Shown: piece by piece, positions 9,442 to 18,341 of the stretch | Layout: every line of letters starts with the position of its first letter | Position numbering within the stretch: the first letter of the stretch is position 1 | DNA from: an uncultured Bacteroides sp. | Lineage (GTDB): Bacteria; Bacteroidota; Bacteroidia; Bacteroidales; Bacteroidaceae | DNA length: 59,146 nucleotides | Direction: 5' to 3' | Assembly: GCA_949292025.1 (NCBI GenBank) | Contig: CASEYC010000041.1 | Location: 1-59,146, forward strand | Notes under the pieces: model-generated | What the model was told of the DNA's origin: nothing | Databases searched by the model: none | Seen by the model: only the letters and a program-made list of their open reading frames with translations | Position numbers and translations under genes: made by a program

Positions 9442-9747
9442 TTACATTATGGGTTTTACAATATTTACTTTGAGTCCTAATGCTTCGATAATGCGGAAGA
9501 ATAGCCCAACGCTTGGTTCTATGTATCCTTTCTCTATCTTTGAAATGTATGATTTGGTTGTTCCGACTTTATGAGCCAAATCATCTTGCGTAATTCGTTC
9601 TTGTTTCCGTGCATCATGAATGAGCTGCCCTACGTAGTAGGCATACGCTTCTTTGCGAAATTCTTCGCGTTCAGGTGTTCCTACTTTGCCATATAATTCA
9701 TCCAATACGGCATCCATGCTGTGCACGTCGGGATTATTTACTTGCAT
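9442..9747 (-). CDS. HigA-like antitoxin, XRE family
   Basis: A 101-residue protein with a helix-turn-helix of the Cro/C1 type at about residues 45-98 (ITQDDLAHKVGTTKSYISKIEKG). The acidic N-terminal part (LDELYGKVGTPEREEFRKEA) is typical of antitoxins that pair with Gp49/HigB toxins. It overlaps the upstream toxin gene by 14 bases, the toxin-first order of HigBA. It likely neutralises the toxin and represses the shared promoter at 10071-10078. Confidence 0.85.
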   Translation of the reverse strand: MQVNNPDVHSMDAVLDELYGKVGTPEREEFRKEAYAYYVGQLIHDARKQERITQDDLAHKVGTTKSYISKIEKGYIEPSVGLFFRIIEALGLKVNIVKPIM

Positions 9748-10066
9748 AATACTCTTTTTGAAGTTGTAAAGCTTTGTCTATTTCTGTTTCAGGCGTTTTC
9801 TGTGTCTTTTTTTGAAAGCCATTGAATAGCATTACAATGTTTCCTTCATCAAAGATAAAGAAGGCCCTATAAATATTGCCGTTATGACTTGCTCTTAATT
9901 CAAACAGCCCATTGCGTATCGCTTTAATGAAGTTCGTATTGAGCCGTTCTTGCGTTTTGAGCATATCAAGCACATAAGAAATCTTTTTTCTTGCTCCGCT
10001 GTCTAATGACCAAAAGAAGTCGATAAAGTAGTTTCTATAATACAGAATTTGCCTTTCTCCTTTCAT
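9734..10066 (-). CDS. HigB/Gp49-like toxin of the RelE superfamily
   Basis: A 110-residue basic protein resembling phage-derived Gp49/HigB toxins: IRNGLFELRASHNGNIYRAFFIFD is the central strand block with conserved Arg, and NGFQKKTQKTPETEIDKAL is the usual C-terminal helix region. These toxins cut mRNA at the ribosome. The antitoxin overlaps its 3' end. A canonical promoter lies just upstream. The whole module is inserted between aroC and the M20 peptidase gene. Confidence 0.87.
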   Translation of the reverse strand: MKGERQILYYRNYFIDFFWSLDSGARKKISYVLDMLKTQERLNTNFIKAIRNGLFELRASHNGNIYRAFFIFDEGNIVMLFNGFQKKTQKTPETEIDKALQLQKEYYASK

Positions 10067-10070
10067 GGTG

Positions 10071-10101
10071 CAAAGATATAGAAAGTTTCTTTATGTGGCA
10101 A
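10071..10101 (-). promoter_or_regulatory. Promoter of the HigBA-like module
   Basis: On the minus strand TATCTTTG (10078-10071) is preceded by TTG (10101-10099) with a 20-bp spacer, a good match to the Bacteroidales promoter. The -7 box ends five bases before the toxin ATG, so the transcript would be nearly leaderless. Confidence 0.7.
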
Positions 10102-10103
10102 CT

Positions 10104-11180
10104 CTACAGTTGCGTCATCCGGTCAATCAGATAGAAGTCCAGTATCGTCATTGCCGCCATGGCCTCCACGATGGGCACGGCGCGGGGCAGGACGCACGGG
10201 TCGTGGCGTCCGCGGGCTTTCAGCGTGGTGTCCTGCCCGTCGATGTTCACGGTGTGCTGCTCCATGAGCACGGTGGCCACGGGCTTGAAGGCTACGCGGA
10301 AGTAGATGTCCTCGCCGTTGCTGATGCCGCCCTGGATGCCGCCGGAGTGGTTGGTGCGCGTCTCCACGCGGCCGCAGTTGTTGTAGAAGATGTCGTTTTG
10401 CTCCGAGCCTTTCATCTTCAGTCCTTTGAAGCCTTCGCCGTATTCGAAGGCTTTGGCCGCGTTGATGCTCAGCATGCCCGACGCCAGCGCGGCTTGCAGC
10501 TTGCCGAAGACGGGTTGACCCAGGCCGATGGGGCAGCCTTGGATGACGCAGGTCACCACGCCGCCTATCGTGTCGCCCTCTTCTTTCACCTTATATATAT
10601 AGTCCTCCATTTCCTTGGCTTTCTCCGGATCCGGGCAGCGCACGGGATTGCTCTCGATGAGGTCCAGGTCGTAGGCCGTGTAGTTCTCTTCCAGTTTGAT
10701 AGGGCCTACCTGCGAGGTGTATGCCCGGATGCTGATGCCCAACTGGCGCAGGGCAATCTTGGCCAGGGCGCCGCCCACCACGCGCGAGATGGTTTCGCGT
10801 GCCGACGAGCGTCCGCCTCCGCGGTAGTCGCGGATGCCGTACTTCAGCTTGTAGGTGTAGTCGGCGTGCGAGGGGCGGTAAGTGCTCTGCATCTCGCTAT
10901 AGTCGCTGGAGTGCTGGTTCTTGTTCCACACCAGGAAACCGATGGGGCTTCCCGTCGTCTTTCCCTCGAAGATGCCCGAGAGGATTTCCACCTTGTCGTC
11001 TTCCGAGCGCGAGGTGGTGATGCGCGACTGCCCCGGCCGCCGGCGGTTCAGTTCGGCTTGAATAAAGTCCATGTCGATGGCGACACCGGAGGGAAATCCG
11101 TCTATTACGCCTCCGATGGCCTTGCCGTGCGATTCCCCAAAGGTGGTAAGGCGGAGGATGTTTCCGAATGAGTTGAACAT
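10104..11180 (-). CDS. aroC: Chorismate synthase
   Basis: A 358-residue enzyme that eliminates phosphate from EPSP to give chorismate, the last shikimate step, using reduced FMN. Signatures present are [18 protein letters not shown] near the start, the RPSHADYTY motif, the [22 protein letters not shown] block at about residues 120-142, and [16 protein letters not shown] near 280. Length and motifs are those of an intact enzyme. It is transcribed toward the toxin module. Confidence 0.96.
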   Translation of the reverse strand: MFNSFGNILRLTTFGESHGKAIGGVIDGFPSGVAIDMDFIQAELNRRRPGQSRITTSRSEDDKVEILSGIFEGKTTGSPIGFLVWNKNQHSSDYSEMQSTYRPSHADYTYKLKYGIRDYRGGGRSSARETISRVVGGALAKIALRQLGISIRAYTSQVGPIKLEENYTAYDLDLIESNPVRCPDPEKAKEMEDYIYKVKEEGDTIGGVVTCVIQGCPIGLGQPVFGKLQAALASGMLSINAAKAFEYGEGFKGLKMKGSEQNDIFYNNCGRVETRTNHSGGIQGGISNGEDIYFRVAFKPVATVLMEQHTVNIDGQDTTLKARGRHDPCVLPRAVPIVEAMAAMTILDFYLIDRMTQL

Positions 11181-11332
11181 ACTTCAGATGCTTTAAAGGT
11201 TAATAATCAGGTTGATGCGGCGCTCTTTCCTGCGAAGGCGACATTCTTTCTACCAAAGTTAAGCATTTCTTTTGAATAAACGCGCGTTTTTCCCTTCTTT
11301 TTTCGTCTCCCGCCTTGTTTTTCTTTTCTTTT

Positions 11333-11467
11333 TGTTTCGCGGAGCGCCTGTCAATGTTTCGCGGTGTCGCCGTCTTTGTTTCGCGGTGCCGCCGTCCGTG
11401 CTTAGGCATACCGCCGCCCGTGCTTAGGCGTGCCTGCGTCCGTGCTTGGGCGTGCCTGCGCCTAAGG
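11333..11467. repeat. Intergenic array with 22-bp period in a 508-bp gap
   Basis: The 11181-11688 gap holds no convincing gene. Within it TGTTTCGCGG recurs at 11333, 11355 and 11377 (period exactly 22), followed by three 22-bp units starting at 11395, 11417 and 11439, each with CCGTGCTT[A/G]GGC and ending CCGCCG or CCTGCG. The same unit family appears at 26309-26365. Units adjoin without unique spacers, so this is not a CRISPR. Function unknown. Confidence 0.7.
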
Positions 11468-11606
11468 CTTGGAAAAGAGGCAGATACATCCTGAGAAATT
11501 CCCGTCCTGTCCTGTCTCCGCCGGTTGGGGTGCTTTGTCGGGGATAATCTTAAAAAAAGAACATTTATTTTGTGCAAAAGGCTTTCCGGCTTGTCGCAAA
11601 AAGCAT

Positions 11607-11614
11607 TATCTTTG
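11607..11614 (+). promoter_or_regulatory. Bacteroidales -7 box for the DUF4925-like lipoprotein
   Basis: TATCTTTG followed by CACCCGC, 74 bp upstream of the next ATG. A TTG is present nearby but at a short spacing. The leader includes a small inverted repeat, AACGGCCCGTTGACGGGTC, at 11641-11659. Confidence 0.55.
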
Positions 11615-11688
11615 CACCCGCAATTAAAAATGGACAATCTTAACGGCCCGTTGACGGGTCATTTATTAACTAAACAAAATCTTTCAAG

Positions 11689-12900
11689 ATGAAGAAAAAT
11701 TGGTTTTACTTATTTGCGCTGATTTGTTCGGTTGCGCTGTTCACGGCTTGTAGCGATGACGAGCCGGCAAATCTGTCCGTGGATACAGTGAATGGTACTT
11801 ATCCCTCTACTGATGGGACGAATGTGCTGCAGCTGACTTATGGGGATGCTGCAATGAGCGGCAAGAGTGTGACTTTCAATTCAGCTGACGGTCAGACGGC
11901 CACGATTACGCTGAGCGGTGCGGAAAATGCGCTGTTGAGCGGGCTTCTCAGCCAGTCGATCAAGAATCCCGGCGTTGTTCCCGGTGAGGCTTCTACGACA
12001 TTGAATGTGACGTTGGTGCCCGAAGGAACCACGGGCTATACTTTTGCAGGTACAGATGAGTCCAATGGCCGTACCCTTGTTTATACGGGCGCCATCGAGG
12101 CCGGCAAGCTGACGCTGGATGTGGATGTGACGTTTGCCAATGACTTGATTGGTACATGGAATCTTTGCCCTTATGATCCCTATGGGACAGTCAATCCGCT
12201 TCATATCGCTTGGACTTCTTCTACACCTTTCAGCGTTGTCTTGTTCCCGATACCGGGTGCTGAACCTATTGAATTACAGCCGGGCGCTTTGCTGACGTTG
12301 GCCTCGGCGATCGGTTTGATTGGCGATGGAATGACGTTGCACGAAGCTATGGCAGCTTTGCTGCAGAGTGTAACCTTTAATGCCGATGGAAGTATTGTCG
12401 CTTCTTATTCGGATGCAGCCAATTTGGCCTCTCCCCAATGGCAAAATTCTCCCGCCGATATGGTGCAGTATTGTGTGAAGGGGGATCAGATTTATGCTTA
12501 TTTGAACATTGACGCCATTATCGCTTCTGTGGCTGGTGCGTCTTCCAACACAAAAGCTTTAGATATTGCTGACCTGCTGCCCATTATTACTCCTTATATA
12601 CCACAACTCGTACCCATGTTGTCCAATGGTATACCTTTGAGCTATTCAGTAAACGAGGAGGGCGGTTTGTCTGTATATCTGGATGAGAGCGGCTTGGGAC
12701 AGGTCGTATTGGCTCTGTTGAGTGAATTGGTTCAAAACGAGAAAATTGTTAATACGATCAAGGAATTGGCTACTTCTAATCCCGACTTTGCCATGTTTGC
12801 TGGTGCCATGGATTCGATTTTGGCTCAAATGCCGGATGTAATCGCTGGTACGACAGAATTGGAGCTGGGCTTGAATTTCACTCCTTCTGTTGCTGAATAA
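11689..12900 (+). CDS. DUF4925-like lipoprotein
   Basis: A 403-residue lipoprotein with signal peptide 1-21 and lipobox LFTAC (Cys 21). The N-terminal third (NGTYPSTDGTNVLQLTYGD, then SVTFNSADGQTATITLSG and a GTW motif near residue 151) looks like a calycin/lipocalin-type beta barrel of the DUF4925 kind; the C-terminal half alternates hydrophobic helices and strands. It is a lone gene with its own promoter and a strong terminator at 12931. Function unknown. Confidence 0.65.
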   Translation: MKKNWFYLFALICSVALFTACSDDEPANLSVDTVNGTYPSTDGTNVLQLTYGDAAMSGKSVTFNSADGQTATITLSGAENALLSGLLSQSIKNPGVVPGEASTTLNVTLVPEGTTGYTFAGTDESNGRTLVYTGAIEAGKLTLDVDVTFANDLIGTWNLCPYDPYGTVNPLHIAWTSSTPFSVVLFPIPGAEPIELQPGALLTLASAIGLIGDGMTLHEAMAALLQSVTFNADGSIVASYSDAANLASPQWQNSPADMVQYCVKGDQIYAYLNIDAIIASVAGASSNTKALDIADLLPIITPYIPQLVPMLSNGIPLSYSVNEEGGLSVYLDESGLGQVVLALLSELVQNEKIVNTIKELATSNPDFAMFAGAMDSILAQMPDVIAGTTELELGLNFTPSVAE

Positions 12901-12930
12901 TTCTTGGTTCGACTATACGTATTATAGGTG

Positions 12931-12966
12931 CGCCCTGTGCTCTTCGGAGAGTGCAGGGCGTTTTTT
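12931..12966 (+). terminator. Rho-independent terminator
   Basis: CGCCCTGTGCT pairs with AGTGCAGGGCG around a CTTCGGAG loop, followed by six T residues. It ends the DUF4925-like gene transcript. Confidence 0.85.
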
Positions 12967-12975
12967 CTTGTAGCA

Positions 12976-13007
12976 TTTTGATTTCTCATAAAAAACTTCT
13001 ATCTTTG
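12976..13007 (+). promoter_or_regulatory. Promoter of the MNT/HEPN module
   Basis: TTTTG at 12976-12980, a 19-bp spacer and TATCTTTG at 13000-13007, a near-ideal Bacteroidales promoter, 21 bp before the ATG at 13029. Confidence 0.78.
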
Positions 13008-13028
13008 GCATATATAAATCGAAACAAT

Positions 13029-13322
13029 ATGATAAACCGAAACAAATGTATCGACCTGTTGCATTCATGCGCCGATGTCTTACGTCAGAGATTCGGCATT
13101 CGTTCACTTTGTTTGTTCGGTTCAGTAGCGCGGGATGAGCAAAAGGAAGGAAGTGATGTGGATGTATGTGTGGATATGCCCCCAAAATTGTATCTGTTGG
13201 TAGAATTGGGGATGTATTTGGAAGAGTTGCTGGGGTGTCATGTGGATGTTGTGCGTGTACACCGCAATATGAATATGTTTCTGAAAAGAGAAATCGAAAA
13301 AGATGGAATCTATGTCATATAA
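13029..13322 (+). CDS. MNT-type nucleotidyltransferase (antitoxin)
   Basis: A 97-residue minimal nucleotidyltransferase with the signature LFGSVARDE followed by GSDVDVCVDM (residues about 34-52), supplying the GS and the DxD metal ligands, plus a third acidic strand DVVRVH. In studied MNT/HEPN modules such a protein AMPylates the HEPN toxin and disarms it. The start at 13029 lies directly after the promoter. The gene overlaps the HEPN gene by 20 bases. Confidence 0.85.
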   Translation: MINRNKCIDLLHSCADVLRQRFGIRSLCLFGSVARDEQKEGSDVDVCVDMPPKLYLLVELGMYLEELLGCHVDVVRVHRNMNMFLKREIEKDGIYVI

Positions 13323-13692
13323 ACATCAAGAAAGGATAGTGCAAACTTTGCGGCAGGTAGAGGATTCTATCCTTTTGCTTCAGGATTGGAACCAAAAAGT
13401 GTCGTGTGCGGATGATTATTTGCTTACGCCGGAAGGAGTGAAGAACTTGGCCGCCAGTTGTATGCTTGTGGAAGCCATAGGGGAGGCTTATAAGAAAATA
13501 GATGTTTTGACTGATGGCAAATTATTGCTTCTGTACCCCTCTATCCCATGGAAAGCGGTGAAAGGCATTCGTGACCACATTGCGCATGGGTATTTCGAGA
13601 TTGATGCGGATGTGATCTATGAAACGATAAAGCATGATTTGGATCCTCTGTTGGAAGCCACCCGCTTCTTTTTGGCAGAAGTAATGAAATAA
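13303..13692 (+). CDS. HEPN-domain toxin (HepT-like, DUF86)
   Basis: A 129-residue helical protein of the DUF86 type. The RNase signature RDHIAHGYF at about residues 92-100 matches the RX4HXY motif, which carries the catalytic Arg/His and the Tyr that is AMPylated in known pairs. It overlaps the nucleotidyltransferase gene, the standard arrangement of a type VII toxin-antitoxin module. Both active-site motifs are intact, so the module may be functional. Confidence 0.85.
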   Translation: MESMSYKHQERIVQTLRQVEDSILLLQDWNQKVSCADDYLLTPEGVKNLAASCMLVEAIGEAYKKIDVLTDGKLLLLYPSIPWKAVKGIRDHIAHGYFEIDADVIYETIKHDLDPLLEATRFFLAEVMK

Positions 13693-13708
13693 AATTTCCC
13701 CCAACCGC

Positions 13709-13738
13709 TTGCTTCTTATGAAATTATGCTTATTTTTG
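13709..13738 (+). promoter_or_regulatory. Promoter of the RelA/SpoT gene
   Basis: TTG at 13709-13711, a 19-bp spacer and TATTTTTG at 13731-13738. It places a start of transcription near 13745, just upstream of the two candidate ATGs at 13770 and 13800. Confidence 0.75.
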
Positions 13739-13799
13739 CAAAACACTCCGCCAAATATGGGACAAGGCGGTGTGGATGAATGCACAAAAGCGTATAACT

Positions 13800-16067
13800 A
13801 TGGAAGAGCATTTAAGTCTGAAAGAGAAGGAACAGGCCGAGGAAGCCATGATACAACAGGCTTTCCAAGAGTTGCTGAACGACTATCTGGCCACCAAGCA
13901 TCGCAAGCGCGTGGAGATTATCACCAAGGCGTTCAACTTTGCCAACCATGCCCACAAGGGCATCAAACGGCGTTCGGGCGAGCCATACATCCTGCACCCC
14001 ATCGCCGTGGCAAAAATCGTGTGCAATGAAATCGGACTGGGCTCTACCTCCATCTGCGCCGCCCTGTTGCACGACGTGGTGGAGGATACCGACTATACCG
14101 TGGAAGACATCGAAAACATCTTCGGCCACAAGATTGCCCAGATTGTGGACGGGCTGACTAAAATCTCCGGCGGCATCTTCGGCGACCGTGCCTCCGCACA
14201 GGCCGAGAACTTCAAGAAGCTGCTGCTGACCATGAGCGACGACATCCGCGTCATCCTCATCAAGATTGCCGACCGCCTGCACAACATGCGCACGCTGGGC
14301 TCCATGCTCCCCAACAAGCAGTACAAGATTGCGGGCGAGACGCTCTACATCTACGCCCCTCTGGCCAACCGCCTGGGCTTGAACCGCATCAAGACCGAGC
14401 TGGAGAACCTCAGCTTCAAATATGAACACCCCGAAGAATATGCCGAGATAGAGCGCAAACTGGCCGCCACCGCCGCCGAGCGCGACAAGGTCTTCCAGGA
14501 GTTTACCGCCCCTATCCGCGCCCAACTGGACAAGATGGGGTTGCAGTACCACATCCTCGCCCGCGTCAAATCCATCTACTCCATCTGGAACAAGATGCAG
14601 ACCAAACACGTGCCTTTCGAAGAAATCTTCGACATCCTGGCCGTGCGCATCATCTTCAAGCCCAAGAACATGGAGGAGGAACTGAACGACTGCTTCGACA
14701 TCTATCTGGCCATCTCCAAGATATACAAGCCGCATCCCGACCGCCTGCGCGACTGGATCAGCCACCCCAAGAGCAACGGCTACCAGGCCCTGCACGTCAC
14801 CCTGATGGGCAACAACGGCCAGTGGATAGAAGTGCAAATCCGCAGCGAGCGCATGGACGACGTGGCCGAACAAGGCTTTGCCGCACACTGGAAATACAAG
14901 GAAGGCGGCGGCAGCGAGGACGAAGGCGAACTGGAGCGTTGGCTCCGCACCATCAAGGAAATCCTGGACGACCCGCAACCCGATGCCATCGACTTCCTGG
15001 ACACCATCAAGCTGAACCTCTTCGCTTCGGAGATATTCGTCTTCACGCCCAAGGGCGAACTGAAGACCATGCCGCAGGACGCCACTGCCCTGGACTTTGC
15101 CTTCTCCCTGCACACCGACATCGGCACGCATTGCATCGGCGCCAAGGTCAACCACAAGCTGGTGCCCCTGAGCCATCGCCTGAAGAGCGGCGACCAGGTG
15201 GAAATCCTGACCTCGAAGGCGCAACGCATCCAGCCGGAGTGGGAGAACTTCGTCACTACCGCCCGTGCCAAGGCCAAAATCACAGAAATCCTGCGCCGTG
15301 AAGCCAAGGCCAACCAGCAGAAGGGCGAAAGCCTGTTGCGGGATTTCCTGCAAAAGGAGGGGATACCCTTTGATGCCTCCGCCATCGACCGCCTCACCAA
15401 CCTGCACAACTTCCATACGCCCGACGAGCTGATGGTGGCCATCGGCAACGGCAAGCTCGTATTGGGCGACGCCGACCGCAACCTCTTCAAGGAAAAGGCG
15501 GGAAAGAACTGGAAGAAACTGCTTTCTTTCTCCTTCGGCAAGGAAAACAAGGACGCCAAGGAAGGCAAGGAGGAAGCGAAACCTGCGGAAGGCAAGTCCG
15601 AGAAGATAGATACCAAGAAGATACTGAAGCTGACGGAGGAGGCCATCTCCAAGGAATACATCATGGCCGAGTGCTGTCACCCCATCCCCGGCGACGACGT
15701 CCTGGGCTACATCGACGAGCACAACCGCGTCATCATCCACAAACGCCAGTGCCCCGTGGCCGTCAAGCTGAAGAGCAGCTATGGCAACCGCATCATCGCC
15801 ACGCAGTGGGACACGCACAAGGACCTTTCTTTCCTGGTCACCATCTACGTGCGCGGCATCGACGGTGTGGGTGTGCTGAACGAAGTGACGCAGGTCATTT
15901 CCCGCCAGCTCAACGTGAATATCCGCAAACTGATCATTGATGCCACCGACGGCATTTTTGAGGGTAAAATCCAGTTGTATGTGCACGATGTGGACGATGT
16001 CCGCACGATCTGCAACAACCTGAAGCAGGTGCAGAACATCAAGGAAGTGTCGCGCATAGAAGATTGA
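13800..16067 (+). CDS. RelA/SpoT bifunctional (p)ppGpp synthetase/hydrolase
   Basis: A 755-residue enzyme controlling the alarmone (p)ppGpp in the stringent response. The N-terminal HD hydrolase domain has HPIAVAKIV and LLHDVVEDTDYT (the HD pair), then DRLHNMRTL. The synthetase domain follows at about 230-350 with SNGYQALHVTLMG. A TGS domain (EIFVFTPKGELKTMPQDATALDFA), a zinc-finger/conserved-cysteine region (ECCHPIPGDDVLGY) and a C-terminal ACT domain complete the long form. Starting at 13800 (MEEHLSLKEKE) is preferred; an upstream in-frame ATG at 13770 adds ten unconvincing residues. Both catalytic halves look intact. Confidence 0.93.
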   Translation: MEEHLSLKEKEQAEEAMIQQAFQELLNDYLATKHRKRVEIITKAFNFANHAHKGIKRRSGEPYILHPIAVAKIVCNEIGLGSTSICAALLHDVVEDTDYTVEDIENIFGHKIAQIVDGLTKISGGIFGDRASAQAENFKKLLLTMSDDIRVILIKIADRLHNMRTLGSMLPNKQYKIAGETLYIYAPLANRLGLNRIKTELENLSFKYEHPEEYAEIERKLAATAAERDKVFQEFTAPIRAQLDKMGLQYHILARVKSIYSIWNKMQTKHVPFEEIFDILAVRIIFKPKNMEEELNDCFDIYLAISKIYKPHPDRLRDWISHPKSNGYQALHVTLMGNNGQWIEVQIRSERMDDVAEQGFAAHWKYKEGGGSEDEGELERWLRTIKEILDDPQPDAIDFLDTIKLNLFASEIFVFTPKGELKTMPQDATALDFAFSLHTDIGTHCIGAKVNHKLVPLSHRLKSGDQVEILTSKAQRIQPEWENFVTTARAKAKITEILRREAKANQQKGESLLRDFLQKEGIPFDASAIDRLTNLHNFHTPDELMVAIGNGKLVLGDADRNLFKEKAGKNWKKLLSFSFGKENKDAKEGKEEAKPAEGKSEKIDTKKILKLTEEAISKEYIMAECCHPIPGDDVLGYIDEHNRVIIHKRQCPVAVKLKSSYGNRIIATQWDTHKDLSFLVTIYVRGIDGVGVLNEVTQVISRQLNVNIRKLIIDATDGIFEGKIQLYVHDVDDVRTICNNLKQVQNIKEVSRIED

Positions 16068-16097
16068 ACATAGTTGGCATACATAACCCAATATCAC

Positions 16098-17855
16098 ATG
16101 AAACGAATCAGCATTTTGGCATTGCTGCTGGCATTGACGGCTTTCTGTTTTGCACAGCAGGCAGAGACTTTTGAAGAATTGACAGATACCAAACCGCACG
16201 ATGGCCCGGAAGTGTGGGCGGAAATAGGCGCTCCCGTCCAGTTGGGGTGGGGCAGTGTGGATGTCCGCTACAAGAAACTGGACGTGCCCGATGTGCGTCC
16301 CTCTAACCGGATGAAGCTGAAAGCCTGGCGGGGCGAGCGGGTACATGCACAGGCCGTATTGTGGACCAACCGCGACCTGCAAGGCGTCTCTGTGGAGGTC
16401 AGCGACCTGAAGAACGGTTCGGCTGCCATACCCGCTTCGGACGTGTCTACCCATTTTGTCCGCTATGTCATGACGGACGAGTTGAACCCCGGCGGCGGGG
16501 GATGCGGGCATCGCGAAAACAAAGCGGAGTGGGATTCCTCGCTTGTGGCAGACATGCTGGACATCACCGAGGAGATGGACATCCGGGCCAACAGTGCCCG
16601 CCCGATTTGGGTGAAGGTCAACGTCCCCTCCGATGTTCGTCCTGGCAGATACCGCGGCACGGTGACGGTCTCGGCTGACGATTGCAATCCCCTGTCCCTG
16701 CCGCTGGAGGTGGAGGTGCTGAACCGTACGCTGCCTGCTCCGAAAGATTGGGCGTTCAACCTGGACTTGTGGCAGAATCCGTATGCCGTGGCCCGTTATT
16801 ATAATGTGTCGTTGTGGAGCAAGGAGCATTTCGATCTGCTGCGCCCGGTTATGAAGATGCTGGCCGACATGGGTCAAAGCGCCATCACTGCCAGTATCAT
16901 GCACAAGCCTTGGAACGGCCAGACAGAAGATCACTATGACAGCATGGTGGGTCGCATCAAGAAACTGGACGGCACGTGGAGCTACGATTATACCGTGTTC
17001 GATAAGTGGGTAACCTTCATGCGCGAGGATGTGGGCATTGATGGCCTGATCAGTTGCTACACGATGATTCCCTGGGCCTTGCGCTTCGACTACTATGACC
17101 AGGCCACCAGCCGCATCCAGTTTGTGGAGGCTGCTCCGGGCGATACCGCCTATACCGACTACTGGCTTCCCTTCCTGAAGGACTTTGCACGCCACCTGCG
17201 CGAGAAAGGTTGGTTTGAGCAGACAGCCATCTCGATGGACGAGCGTCCGATGGAGGCCATGCAGGCAGCCATCAAGGTCATCCGTGAGGCCGACCCCGAG
17301 TTCAAGATAACCCTGGCAGGCAATTACCATCCGGAGATTGTGGATGACTTGCACTACTTGGCCATCCCCTACGGTTATACGTTTCCGGCCGATGTGAAGG
17401 CAAAGCGCGAGCAGAACGGGCAAATCAGTTGCGTCTACACGTGCTGTACGGAGACTTTCCCCAACATCTTCACTTTCTCCGACCCGGCTGAGGCGGCTTG
17501 GACGCCCATTCATGCCGTGGCCGGCGGCTATGACGGTTTCCTGCGTTGGTCCATCAACTCCTGGACGGCCGATCCGTTGCGCGACTCCCGTTTCCGCACC
17601 TGGGCTGCAGGCGATACGTACAGCATCTATCCTGGTCCGCGCAGCAGCATCCGCTTCGAACGGCTGATGGAAGGCTTGCAGAGTTGTGAGAAGATTCATA
17701 TCTTGCGCAAGGAACTGGCAGCCAAGGGAGCCAAAGGCAAACTGGCCAAACTCGAAAAAACGCTGGCCAAGTTTACGCCAGAAGGGATGAAGGAAGGCAA
17801 GCAGACGGCTGCTGAGATGGTACAGGAACTGAATGCACTGTTGAACGCGCTGTAA
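16098..17855 (+). CDS. DUF4091 glycoside hydrolase-like secreted protein
   Basis: A 585-residue exported protein (signal peptide 1-20, ending FCFAQQ). An N-terminal beta domain (about 30-200) precedes a large domain ending in DUF4091-type sequence, with GFLRWSINSWTADPL and YPGPRSSIRFERLMEGLQ near residues 470-530. The family is thought to be glycoside-hydrolase related and often sits in polysaccharide loci, but its reaction is not established. An in-frame ATG at 16074 would spoil the signal peptide, so 16098 is chosen. It follows the RelA/SpoT gene by 30 bp. Confidence 0.82.
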   Translation: MKRISILALLLALTAFCFAQQAETFEELTDTKPHDGPEVWAEIGAPVQLGWGSVDVRYKKLDVPDVRPSNRMKLKAWRGERVHAQAVLWTNRDLQGVSVEVSDLKNGSAAIPASDVSTHFVRYVMTDELNPGGGGCGHRENKAEWDSSLVADMLDITEEMDIRANSARPIWVKVNVPSDVRPGRYRGTVTVSADDCNPLSLPLEVEVLNRTLPAPKDWAFNLDLWQNPYAVARYYNVSLWSKEHFDLLRPVMKMLADMGQSAITASIMHKPWNGQTEDHYDSMVGRIKKLDGTWSYDYTVFDKWVTFMREDVGIDGLISCYTMIPWALRFDYYDQATSRIQFVEAAPGDTAYTDYWLPFLKDFARHLREKGWFEQTAISMDERPMEAMQAAIKVIREADPEFKITLAGNYHPEIVDDLHYLAIPYGYTFPADVKAKREQNGQISCVYTCCTETFPNIFTFSDPAEAAWTPIHAVAGGYDGFLRWSINSWTADPLRDSRFRTWAAGDTYSIYPGPRSSIRFERLMEGLQSCEKIHILRKELAAKGAKGKLAKLEKTLAKFTPEGMKEGKQTAAEMVQELNALLNAL

Positions 17856-17877
17856 AGCGATTGTTTCCTTATAGGTC

Positions 17878-18318
17878 TTAATTATTCGTTAGTGGCGCGG
17901 ATTCTTCGGGATTCGCGCTTGTTTTTTCTTGGGCAGCCTCAATGTTCTGCTTCAATGTCTCCACGTTGTCATACGTGAAAGCAGCGAGTGCGTCGCGCAT
18001 GGACACCAGTTCCTCCCGGATGGTTTTCAGCCGTTCTACGGCCTCGAAATTGCGCAGGGTGCTTTCGCGGTTGTCCTTCAGGCGTTGGCGGGCGCCTTGC
18101 AGGGTCATGCCGCGTTCCTTCACCAGGTGGTAAATCAGTTTCAGGGCCTCGATGTCTTCGGCATTGTATTGGCGCACGCCGCGTCCCGCACGCTTGGGTT
18201 TGAGCTGCTGCGGAAATTCATCCTCCCAATAGCGCAGCAACGACTCGTTGACGCCCAGCATCTGCGCCACTTCGCTGATGGAGTAGTATAGCTTCTGGTT
18301 TTTGTTTTTGTTCAGCAT
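17878..18318 (-). CDS. MerR-family transcriptional regulator
   Basis: A 146-residue regulator with an N-terminal winged helix at about residues 11-80: YYSISEVAQMLGVNESLLRYWE, then the wing RGVRQYNAEDI and LIYHLVKERGMTLQGARQRL. The C-terminal part is a coiled coil for dimerisation with no cysteines, so metal sensing is unlikely. It starts 23 bp downstream of the M23 peptidase gene on the same strand and may be cotranscribed with it. Confidence 0.88.
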   Translation of the reverse strand: MLNKNKNQKLYYSISEVAQMLGVNESLLRYWEDEFPQQLKPKRAGRGVRQYNAEDIEALKLIYHLVKERGMTLQGARQRLKDNRESTLRNFEAVERLKTIREELVSMRDALAAFTYDNVETLKQNIEAAQEKTSANPEESAPLTNN

Positions 18319-18341
18319 AGTTTAATCAGGGAGCAATGTTG

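Noticed and set aside
11333-11467. CRISPR array
   Set aside because: The 22-bp units adjoin with no unique spacers and no cas genes are nearby.
11200-11637. Minus-strand open frame of 145 codons as a gene
   Set aside because: It is built from the 22-bp repeats and the promoter of the next gene, is very Arg/Lys/Thr rich and has no family likeness.
13812-17699. 1295-codon open frame antisense to the RelA/SpoT and DUF4091 genes
   Set aside because: It mirrors GC-rich third-position bias of the real genes on the plus strand, which have clear domains. The antisense product has none.
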